In this document: in pieces, positions 1 to 5,080 of the stretch | Layout of the letters: each line of letters begins with the position of its first letter | How positions within the stretch are numbered: position 1 is the stretch's first letter | Origin: Chloroflexota bacterium | GTDB lineage: Bacteria; Chloroflexota; UBA6077; CF-72 | Direction of reading: 5' to 3' | NCBI GenBank assembly: GCA_019242065.1 | Contig: JAFAWJ010000333.1 | Location: 1 to 5,684 of the forward strand | DNA: 5,684 nt | Position numbers and translations under genes: made by a program | Notes under the pieces: model-generated | Database searches by the model: none | Told to the model about the DNA's origin: nothing | The model's input: only the letters and a program-made list of their open reading frames with translations

Positions 1-63
1 GACCCGAAGATAGACGTGGTCAGGATCGTCGACGTATGTAGCGGGTCATGGCGCGAATTCTGC

Positions 64-88
64 ACAGGTCCCTGAGGTATGGACCTGT
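64..88 (+). promoter_or_regulatory. Inverted repeat / hairpin enclosing the start codon of the 79-261 ORF
   Basis: A perfect 8-bp inverted repeat, ACAGGTCC (64-71) and GGACCTGT (81-88), flanks a 9-nt spacer. In RNA the spacer would form a loop holding a GAGG purine run (74-77) and the A and U of the start codon, with its G as the first base of the 3' arm. The structure is read directly from the sequence. A role in translation control, or as a dyad operator bound by a protein, is inference. There is no following T-run, so an intrinsic terminator is unlikely. Confidence 0.4.
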
Positions 89-261
89 CGCAGCTAGAGG
101 CCGCGTATGGTGTGTCCGCCTCTGTGCTTGAGGACTTGTGCGCGCGACGTCGGGCGGGTGCGCGCGATGGTGAGCTGATCAATCTCGTCCGCCAGCCCGA
201 TCGGGGTGGACTCGATCCGCAACGGGCGCGCGAGCTCGTCGCGGAGCTGCCTGCCGGCTAG
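79..261 (+). CDS. Small hypothetical protein, 60 aa
   Basis: This is a 60-residue ORF with no recognised family. It is predicted to be mostly helical: residues 2-8, then 13-25 (VSASVLEDLCARR), then 29-38, a short glycine/proline turn, and a final helix around 47-58 (PQRARELVAEL). There is no signal peptide, no membrane segment and a single cysteine (residue 21). The helix-turn-helix-like spacing could suggest a small DNA- or protein-binding protein, but no signature residue confirms it. Codons are mostly G/C-ending, as in the neighbours, which favours real coding. The start is uncertain: the only purine-rich SD-like run, GAGG at 74-77, is just 1 nt from the ATG, and the ATG is embedded in a hairpin. 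Its stop is 3 nt from the stop of the convergent VOC gene. It may be a real small gene or a chance ORF. Confidence 0.45.
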   Translation: MDLSQLEAAYGVSASVLEDLCARRRAGARDGELINLVRQPDRGGLDPQRARELVAELPAG

Positions 262-272
262 CAGCTAGGCCG
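255..272. terminator. Small hairpin spanning two convergent stop codons
   Basis: CGGCTAG (255-261) pairs with CTAGGCCG (265-272) as a 7-bp stem with one bulged G and a 3-nt loop (CAG). The TAG of the rightward ORF and the TAG of the leftward VOC gene occupy the two arms. No T-tract follows on either strand, so this is at most a weak or factor-assisted bidirectional end signal. It may also be coincidence from two facing TAG codons in GC-rich DNA. Confidence 0.2.
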
Positions 273-708
273 AGCGCGCGGCGGCGGGCGCGGTTGGTCG
301 CTCGGCGCCTTCCATCACTACGGGCACGCGCAGCTCGACGTGGATCCCGTCCGGGTCGAACACGTAGACGGACGTGCTCCGACCGCGGGTGACCGGTCCC
401 CACATGACCTCGACGTCGTGGGCCTTCAGGTGCTCCAGGAGCGGTTCGACCGCCGGTAGCTCGAACGTCAGGCACAGGTGGTCCATGCCGACAGGCTTGT
501 CGCGGTCGGCCGAGACGAAGTCGGGTCGATAGAAGAGGTCCAGCCGCTGGTCGCCAGCACGTACGGTCGCGGATCGACCGCCGTTGGGATGCGGGCCCGA
601 GGTGTGCTCGACCTGCATGCCCAGGGCATCGCGGTAAAAGCGCAGGGAGCTGTCCATATCGGTCACCTTCAGACCGATGTGATCGAGGTTGGATGGCTGC
701 AGTTGCAT
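265..708 (-). CDS. VOC-family (glyoxalase/bleomycin resistance/extradiol dioxygenase fold) metalloprotein
   Basis: This is a 147-residue single-module vicinal-oxygen-chelate protein. The two beta-alpha-beta-beta-beta halves are visible: residues 7-59, beginning LDHIGLKVTDMDSSLRFY, and 75-130, beginning MDHLCLTFE and ending in the classic YVFDPDGIHVELR strand. Likely metal ligands are His10, His77 and Glu125, all at the expected family positions, so it should bind a divalent metal, probably as a homodimer. Family members include glyoxalase I, ring-cleavage dioxygenases and antibiotic-binding proteins; the substrate here cannot be read from the sequence. I chose ATG 708 over an upstream in-frame start at 744 because TTGGAG lies 7 nt before it and homology begins right after it. 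The last 17 residues (Glu/Pro/Ala/Arg-rich) look disordered. The protein is probably cytoplasmic. It diverges from the 838-3149 pair and has no obvious functional partner here. Confidence 0.9.
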   Translation of the reverse strand: MQLQPSNLDHIGLKVTDMDSSLRFYRDALGMQVEHTSGPHPNGGRSATVRAGDQRLDLFYRPDFVSADRDKPVGMDHLCLTFELPAVEPLLEHLKAHDVEVMWGPVTRGRSTSVYVFDPDGIHVELRVPVVMEGAERPTAPAAARSA

Positions 709-837
709 GAGAGTGCTCCAACGATACAGCGGAGCGGCCCGCAATCAGGGATTACCCCAATGTAGAGCCTGCGGTTCTCGCCGTAGGATGGGGCCACTGA
801 GAACAGACTCCTGACGGGTAAGGACGGATATCGGCGT
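709..837. other. Divergent intergenic region
   Basis: These 129 bp separate the leftward VOC gene from the rightward 50-codon ORF and should hold promoters for both. I see no convincing -35/-10 pair on either strand. The one symmetric element is GTTCTC (774-779) with GAGAAC (799-804), a 6-bp inverted repeat separated by 19 nt, too weak to call an operator. Towards the right end, AAGGACGGA (820-828) is the probable ribosome-binding region of the next ORF. Confidence 0.5.
716..721 (-). promoter_or_regulatory. Ribosome binding site of the VOC gene
   Basis: On the minus strand TTGGAG ends 7 nt before ATG 708. This is a good Shine-Dalgarno match at normal spacing, and it decides the start in favour of 708 over the longer reading from 744. 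Confidence 0.65.
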
Positions 838-990
838 ATGGAGTGGATAGCAAGCGTGCTGCGTCTGGTAGACGTGCTGATGAACGCGATGCAAGCCGGG
901 GTGGAGGCGCTGCTGCGGCCGACTGACCCGCCGCTTCCGAGCCCCGTATACGTCGAGGTTGATCCACCGCTGCGCCTGCGGCGCCGATGA
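838..990 (+). CDS. Small amphipathic protein, 50 aa, coupled to the downstream holin-like/phosphodiesterase gene
   Basis: This 50-residue ORF begins at ATG 838, with GGA 9 nt upstream inside a purine-rich AAGGACGGA run. Its TGA (988-990) overlaps the ATG of the next gene in the form ATGA. That gene has no Shine-Dalgarno sequence of its own (its upstream is CTGCGGCGCC), so it is probably translated by coupling from this ORF. This is the strongest argument that the ORF is real. Residues 2-27 (starting MEWIASVLRLVDVLM) would form one amphipathic or weakly membrane-associating helix. Residues 28-44 are proline-rich (RPTDPPLPSP), and the C-terminus is basic (RLRRR). About three quarters of its codons end in G or C, consistent with coding. 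An in-frame stop (784-786), with no other start after it, fixes the N-terminus. I recognise no family. It could be a peptide partner or regulator of the membrane enzyme, or simply a leader ORF. Confidence 0.6.
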   Translation: MEWIASVLRLVDVLMNAMQAGVEALLRPTDPPLPSPVYVEVDPPLRLRRR

Positions 991-3149
991 ACGTCGTCGA
1001 GTTCTATCGCACCCAGCTGCGCGTGATGTGGCAGTGGAAGGGTGGCCCGGGGGCACTCGTGTGGCGCTTCGTGCTGACCAGCCTGCTCGCCGCGATCGCC
1101 TTCCTGATCACCGCGTGGATCTTGCCCGGCATGACCGTCAATGGGTTTGCCGCGGCGCTGGTAGCGGTCGTCCTCATGGCCGTCTTCAACGCGGTCATCC
1201 GCACGGTGGTGCTGGCCCTCACCGCGTCGATCTCGCTGATCCTGACCGGCGTCCTGGTGATCGTCTTTCAGGTGCTCGCCTTTCTCCTGGTCGCGCACCT
1301 CGTCAACGGCGTCACGATCAATGGCTTTTTCACGGCGCTGATCGGCTCGTTCATCTATGCGATTGTCAACGCGATCCTGACGTCCGTTCTGGCCGTCGAC
1401 CAGGGCGGCTCGTATTACGCCATCCTCATCCGCGCCCTCCTGGCGCGGCAGTCGGCGCCGCCCTCGCGCCAGCCTGGCGTGGTCATTATCCAGATCGACG
1501 GGCTGGCCTACCCGATCCTGGCTGGACGCATTCGGGCCGGCTCGGTCAATACCATGGCTGGCTGGGTTCGGGCTCGCACCCACCGCTTGTCGCGCTGGGA
1601 GGCCATCCTGCCCTCGATGACCTCCGCGAGCCAGGCGGGCATCCTGCACGGTTCCAACGATGGCATCCCGGCCTTCCGCTGGTACGAGCGCGACCGACAG
1701 CACCTGATGGTATCCAGCAGTCCAGTGGACGCGGCGCTGATGGTCAGCCGCATCTCGAATGGTGAAGGTTTGCTGTCGAACAACGGCGCCAGCATCTGCA
1801 ACCTGATGACAGGCGATGCCACACGCTGCTACCTGACGACGGCCGCGTTGAAGGAAAAGGACCAGGGCATCGGCAACAGTCGTGCGTTCACGGCAGTCTT
1901 TTTCAGCCCGAGCGGCTACTTGCGGTCACTCACGATGTTCCTGGGAGAATTCATCAAGGAGCGGGTGCAGGCCCACCGCACGCGGCGGTCAGGCGTGCAA
2001 CCGGCGCTGGAGCGCGACCTGAAATACGCCGCGATGCGCGCGGCGAGCAACGTGGTCCTCCGCGACATGAATGTCTCGCTGATCATGTACGAGATGTATC
2101 GCGGCGCGAACGTCATCTATGCCGACTTTACCGACTACGACGAGATCGCCCACCACTCGGGCCCCGAGCGTGTCGAGGCGCTCCAGGCGCTGGATGGCAT
2201 CGATGCCGCGCTGGCGACGCTGGCCCAGGCGGCGGAGGATGCCCCCCGACCGTACAAATTCGTGGTGCTCTCCGATCACGGGCAGAGCCTGGGTGCGACA
2301 TTCAAACAACGCTACGGACAGAGTCTGGGCGAGGTGGTGCGCGACCTGATGGGTGGGCGCGCTACCGTCATTCAGACCGAGACGCGAGCGGAAGGCTCGA
2401 CGTTCGTCAATTCGGCGTTGTCCGAGGTGACGCGCAGCTCCGGTGTGGGTCCCAGCGTCGCGCGCGCGGCGCTCGCGGGGCACACCACTGACGGTGTCGT
2501 CGATCTGGACCAGGACCAGATTCCGCCGCCGGCGGATGCCTCGACGATCGCGGTGGTGGGCTCTGGCAACCTGGGCCTGGTGTATTTCACCGGGCACGAT
2601 CATCGATTGACAGAAGAAGAACTCCAGGAGCTGCACCCGAATCTGGTCGACGCGCTCGCGCATCATCCGGGAGTGGCCATGCTGATGGTCCGCTCAGCCA
2701 ACCGCGGTACCGTCGTCTACGGGCCGAGCGGTGTGCGCTATCTGGACGAAGGCCGCGTCGAGGGCGATGATCCGACCACGCTGTTCGGACCGCATACGGT
2801 GATGAGCTTGAGGCGCGAGGACGCGATGGACAATGCGCCTGACCTGCTGCTCATCAGCCAGTACGACGCGGAGCTGGGTGAGGTCGCCGCGTTCGAGGAA
2901 TTGATCGGCTCACACGGTGGCCTGGGCGGACCCCAGACGGAGCCGTTCATCCTGCACCCGTCTGAATGGGAGCTCGACGCGGAGGTGCCGCTCGGCGCGC
3001 CGGCCATCTATCACAACATCCGCCGCTGGCTGGAGTCCATCGACATCCAGCTTGGTGAGACGACTGGCCAACCCCAATCGGAACTTGGTGCGCAACAGGT
3101 GGCGGACCCGCTGACGTCCCGACCGTCGTCGACAGCGGTCGCGCGCTAA
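987..3149 (+). CDS. Membrane protein: four-helix YvlD/'phage holin 4' domain fused to alkaline-phosphatase-superfamily phosphodiesterase
   Basis: This 720-residue protein has two parts. Residues about 28-136 form four hydrophobic helices (roughly 28-46, 53-78, 82-104, 112-136) of the PF04020 type, found in YvlD-like proteins and often labelled 'phage holin family'. An internal repeat is clear: MTVNGFAAALVAVVLMAVFNAV (49-70) against VTINGFFTALIGSFIYAIVNAI (109-130). Residues 163-690 form an alkaline-phosphatase/nucleotide-pyrophosphatase fold (PF01663-like) with a complete predicted metal site: Asp171 (QIDG), nucleophile Thr212 (PSMTSASQAG), Asp385 and His389 (DYDEIAHHSGP), Asp430-His431 (VLSDHG) and His643 (GSHGG). 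An active two-metal phosphodiesterase or phosphatase is therefore likely; the substrate is unknown. Positive charges at the N-terminus, in the TM2-TM3 loop and after TM4 point to a cytoplasmic N-terminus and catalytic domain. The last 30 residues look disordered. The start overlaps the 50-codon ORF (ATGA), implying coupling. The fused layout also occurs, from memory, in actinobacterial proteins. Confidence 0.88.
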   Translation: MNVVEFYRTQLRVMWQWKGGPGALVWRFVLTSLLAAIAFLITAWILPGMTVNGFAAALVAVVLMAVFNAVIRTVVLALTASISLILTGVLVIVFQVLAFLLVAHLVNGVTINGFFTALIGSFIYAIVNAILTSVLAVDQGGSYYAILIRALLARQSAPPSRQPGVVIIQIDGLAYPILAGRIRAGSVNTMAGWVRARTHRLSRWEAILPSMTSASQAGILHGSNDGIPAFRWYERDRQHLMVSSSPVDAALMVSRISNGEGLLSNNGASICNLMTGDATRCYLTTAALKEKDQGIGNSRAFTAVFFSPSGYLRSLTMFLGEFIKERVQAHRTRRSGVQPALERDLKYAAMRAASNVVLRDMNVSLIMYEMYRGANVIYADFTDYDEIAHHSGPERVEALQALDGIDAALATLAQAAEDAPRPYKFVVLSDHGQSLGATFKQRYGQSLGEVVRDLMGGRATVIQTETRAEGSTFVNSALSEVTRSSGVGPSVARAALAGHTTDGVVDLDQDQIPPPADASTIAVVGSGNLGLVYFTGHDHRLTEEELQELHPNLVDALAHHPGVAMLMVRSANRGTVVYGPSGVRYLDEGRVEGDDPTTLFGPHTVMSLRREDAMDNAPDLLLISQYDAELGEVAAFEELIGSHGGLGGPQTEPFILHPSEWELDAEVPLGAPAIYHNIRRWLESIDIQLGETTGQPQSELGAQQVADPLTSRPSSTAVAR

Positions 3150-3172
3150 ACGGGTTAGAAAACTCATTTAAT
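3150..3172. other. Convergent intergenic gap
   Basis: These 23 bp lie between the stops of two converging genes and are clearly AT-richer than their surroundings (TTAGAAAACTCATTTAATCT). No hairpin is visible, so no intrinsic terminator can be called for either gene. Confidence 0.4.
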
Positions 3173-4117
3173 CTATCGGGTGATCGCCGCGAAGGCGTCC
3201 TCGAGCGTGGCATACCTGAATTCGTAGCTGGTCTCCTGCGCCAGGATCGGCAGCACCCGCTGGCTGGACAGCAGCAGGGCGTCGCTCACCTCGCCGAACG
3301 CCAGGCGTAACGCGAATGACGGGGTCGGTAGCCAGTTGGGCCGTCCCAGGAGATGCCCCAGCACCTCCGGAAAATCGCCCATGCGCCGCGGGGCCGGCGC
3401 AACGGCGTTGAGCGCGCCCTGCACGGGTTCCGTCTCCAGCGCATGCACGATCAATCCGACGACGTCGGCGCGATGAATCCACGACCACCACTGACGGCCG
3501 GACCCCAGCCGTCCACCCACGCCGACCCGCGAGGCCAGGATGAGCAGGTCCGCCGCCATGGCGCCCCGATCCAGGACGACGCCGGTGCGCAGTCGAACCA
3601 CGCGCACGCCGAGCGCTTCGGCCTCGACGGCGGCCGCCTCCCAGTCCACACACAGGCCCGCCAGAAAGTCGGATCCGGCCGAGCTGTCCTCCGTCAGAAT
3701 CTCGTCGCCACGGTCGCCGTAGTACCCGGTGGCGGAGGCGTTGATCATGACGTGCGGCCGGTGCTCGGGCGGCGTGGTGCCGAGTGCCTGGACGATCGCG
3801 TGCGTCGTCTGGAGGCGGCTGGCGCGCAGTCTGGCCTTCACACTCGAGCTCCAGCGGCTGGGGAGTGGACCCCGACCACCAATATTTTCGCCCGAGAGAT
3901 TGATGACCGCATCCATCTCACCCAGACGCCGGACCCATGCGGCGGCGGCATCAGGATTGGCGGGGTCCCACTCCAGCACGTCGACGCGTCTGGCGTTGGC
4001 CTGGCTCGCCGGCCGCGGCCGGCGGCTCAGGATCGTGACGTGATGGTCCGCCGCGACGAGCCTGGCGCACAGCGCGCTACCGAGAAAGCCACTGCCGCCA
4101 GCTACCAGGACGCGCAT
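3173..4117 (-). CDS. TIGR01777-family epimerase-like NAD(P)-binding protein (YfcH/SDR39U1 type)
   Basis: This 314-residue protein is close to the normal family length. The N-terminus carries the extended-SDR dinucleotide-binding motif GGSGFLG (residues 7-13). Next come the family signatures NLSGENI (73-79), SATGYYGDRGDE (about 128-139) and WIHRADVV (213-220). The C-terminal DUF1731 segment (about 262-309) includes WLPTPSFALRLAFGE and SSQRVLP. A canonical YxxxK lysine is not evident after the YYG tyrosines. The family is conserved in bacteria and eukaryotes (E. coli YfcH, human SDR39U1), but its physiological reaction is not firmly established, so a sugar epimerase role should not be assumed. 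I chose ATG 4117 because AGGTGG lies 5 nt upstream; the in-frame GTG at 4126 overlaps that site and is only 3 nt after AAGGA. The gene is cytoplasmic and convergent with the large membrane-protein gene; 127 bp separate it from the upstream response regulator. Confidence 0.92.
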   Translation of the reverse strand: MRVLVAGGSGFLGSALCARLVAADHHVTILSRRPRPASQANARRVDVLEWDPANPDAAAAWVRRLGEMDAVINLSGENIGGRGPLPSRWSSSVKARLRASRLQTTHAIVQALGTTPPEHRPHVMINASATGYYGDRGDEILTEDSSAGSDFLAGLCVDWEAAAVEAEALGVRVVRLRTGVVLDRGAMAADLLILASRVGVGGRLGSGRQWWSWIHRADVVGLIVHALETEPVQGALNAVAPAPRRMGDFPEVLGHLLGRPNWLPTPSFALRLAFGEVSDALLLSSQRVLPILAQETSYEFRYATLEDAFAAITR

Positions 4118-4244
4118 ACAGGCCACCTATCCTTGGATCCGCGATGCGATGGCGACCATCTCCGCATGTTGCGCCTGCTGGAGGGCCGGAATGACGTGGA
4201 CCCTCGCAATACCAGCCGTCCCAGAATGCCGCAGCGAACTCTCC
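4118..4244. other. Intergenic region between response regulator and TIGR01777-family gene
   Basis: Between the two leftward genes lie 127 bp. I see no strong promoter, no terminator hairpin with a T-run and no start-containing ORF with coding character. One minus-strand frame is open from about 4285 down to a TAG at 4127-4129 and reads fairly protein-like near its end (HVIPALQQAQHAEMVAIASR), but it has no usable start codon. It might be a remnant or chance. Confidence 0.4.
4123..4128 (-). promoter_or_regulatory. Ribosome binding site of the TIGR01777-family gene
   Basis: On the minus strand AGGTGG ends 5 nt before ATG 4117, a one-mismatch Shine-Dalgarno. It overlaps the alternative GTG start at 4126 and so argues for the shorter protein. 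Confidence 0.6.
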
Positions 4245-5063
4245 TCACGCGCCGGCCCTGACCAGTGTCGCGAGTAGCTTCAGGTACGACATCTGGAGCA
4301 GTTGGAGCGCCGGGCTGGGCGGGCTCACGTTGCGATAGAGCAGGTAATCGCCGAACATCGACTTGAAGAGCGCCGTGCGATCGTGATAGATGGCGATGTC
4401 ACCCGCCGTGGACAGCGACGTCGCGGGCAGACCCTCCAGGCGTTGACACTCGGGCAGGATCTCCGACCGGTCGATGCCAATGGCGGAGAGCACAGCACCG
4501 TCGGCTACCACGCCAATGTCGACCTGGTTCTGGTGGAGAAAGGCGCCGTAGGCGCCCAGCATGCGCTCCATCACCGGACGTGGCTGGCCCGCAACCCGGC
4601 TCAGGATCTGCAACAACACCTGTGAGGTGACCAGGTATTCGTTCTGACGGACGCCGGTTTTGACCAGCGAATACAGCTTGTCCTCGGTCGACTCGACCTT
4701 GGTGAAATACCCGTTGACGTCGTAGCGATCGACGATTGCGCGTTCTGGGGCCAGGCCCGCCTGGCCAGTGCGAATGAACAACTGCGCCGACTTGTTCTTG
4801 AGGTCATTGCGCACGAAGTCACAGATCTCGAGTCCGGCGGTCGGCGTCTCCATGACGACGTCGATCAGGGCCACGGCATACGAGGCCGCCCCGGGTGGCC
4901 CGGGCGCATCCGACAACAATTGCAATGCTTCAGCCTTGCTCGAGGCGGTCTGCAGCTTGAGCGGCACGCCGTCGACCTGAATGTCCTTCAGGACCAGCCG
5001 TGTCACGGCGAGCACGTCCGGTTCGTCGTCCACGATCAGGACCGGCCATTCCTTTTGAAGCAT
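4245..5063 (-). CDS. Response regulator: DUF3369-associated type receiver domain with unassigned C-terminal region
   Basis: This is a 272-residue protein. Residues about 6-137 are a CheY-like receiver: acidic pocket Asp12/Asp13 (LIVDDEPDVL), phosphoacceptor Asp68 (ALIDVVMET), switch Thr99 (FIRTGQAG) and conserved Lys122 (YFTK). All key residues are present, so it should be phosphorylated by a histidine kinase, which is not in this window. The VVMETPTAGLEICDFVRN and IRTGQAGLAPERAIV segments resemble the receivers that precede DUF3369 in HD-GYP-type regulators. Here, however, no HD-GYP, GGDEF, winged-helix or AAA+ output follows. Residues about 140-272 appear mainly helical at both ends around a small alpha/beta core (VDIGVVADGAVLSAIGI) and match nothing I recognise. 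ATG 5063 is the first possible start, since a TGA lies two codons upstream; the nearest SD-like AAGAGG is about 12 nt away. The stop of the LGFP-like gene is 17 bp upstream, suggesting cotranscription. Confidence 0.85.
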   Translation of the reverse strand: MLQKEWPVLIVDDEPDVLAVTRLVLKDIQVDGVPLKLQTASSKAEALQLLSDAPGPPGAASYAVALIDVVMETPTAGLEICDFVRNDLKNKSAQLFIRTGQAGLAPERAIVDRYDVNGYFTKVESTEDKLYSLVKTGVRQNEYLVTSQVLLQILSRVAGQPRPVMERMLGAYGAFLHQNQVDIGVVADGAVLSAIGIDRSEILPECQRLEGLPATSLSTAGDIAIYHDRTALFKSMFGDYLLYRNVSPPSPALQLLQMSYLKLLATLVRAGA

Positions 5064-5080
5064 GGTTCAGACTAGCCTCT

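Noticed and set aside
1..78. Left-edge sequence examined for the end of a preceding gene or a promoter
   Set aside because: No frame gives a recognisable protein end and no convincing -35/-10 pair is visible. Only the hairpin arm at 64-71 stands out.
774..804. Inverted repeat GTTCTC/GAGAAC upstream of the 50-codon ORF, considered as an operator
   Set aside because: Only 6 bp per arm with a 19-nt spacer, no second copy in the window, and no recognisable promoter to place it against.
987..1395. A phage lysis cassette suggested by the holin-type membrane domain
   Set aside because: There is no endolysin, tail, capsid or integrase gene nearby. The domain is of the PF04020/YvlD type, which is common in chromosomal non-phage proteins, and it is fused to a large enzyme.
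669..1703. A 344-codon minus-strand open frame opposite the start of the large membrane-protein gene
   Set aside because: Its translation is dominated by Arg, Asp, Gly and Gln low-complexity runs with no domain. It lies antisense to a gene with clear homology and overlaps the divergent VOC gene, so it is a GC-rich shadow.
4007..4024. A perfect 18-bp GC-only palindrome, CGCCGGCCGCGGCCGGCG
   Set aside because: It lies inside the TIGR01777-family coding sequence, where Arg and Pro codons (SRRPRPAS) produce such runs by composition. There is no T-tract or second copy.
3353..4261. A 302-codon plus-strand open frame
   Set aside because: It is antisense to the TIGR01777-family gene, which has all its family motifs. 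The plus-strand translation is Arg/His-rich with no recognisable fold.
4127..4285. An open minus-strand frame ending HVIPALQQAQHAEMVAIASRIQG just upstream of the TIGR01777-family gene
   Set aside because: It reads like protein and ends right before the next start, but its only ATG leaves 10 residues and no GTG or TTG starts it. Most likely chance, or at best a degraded remnant.
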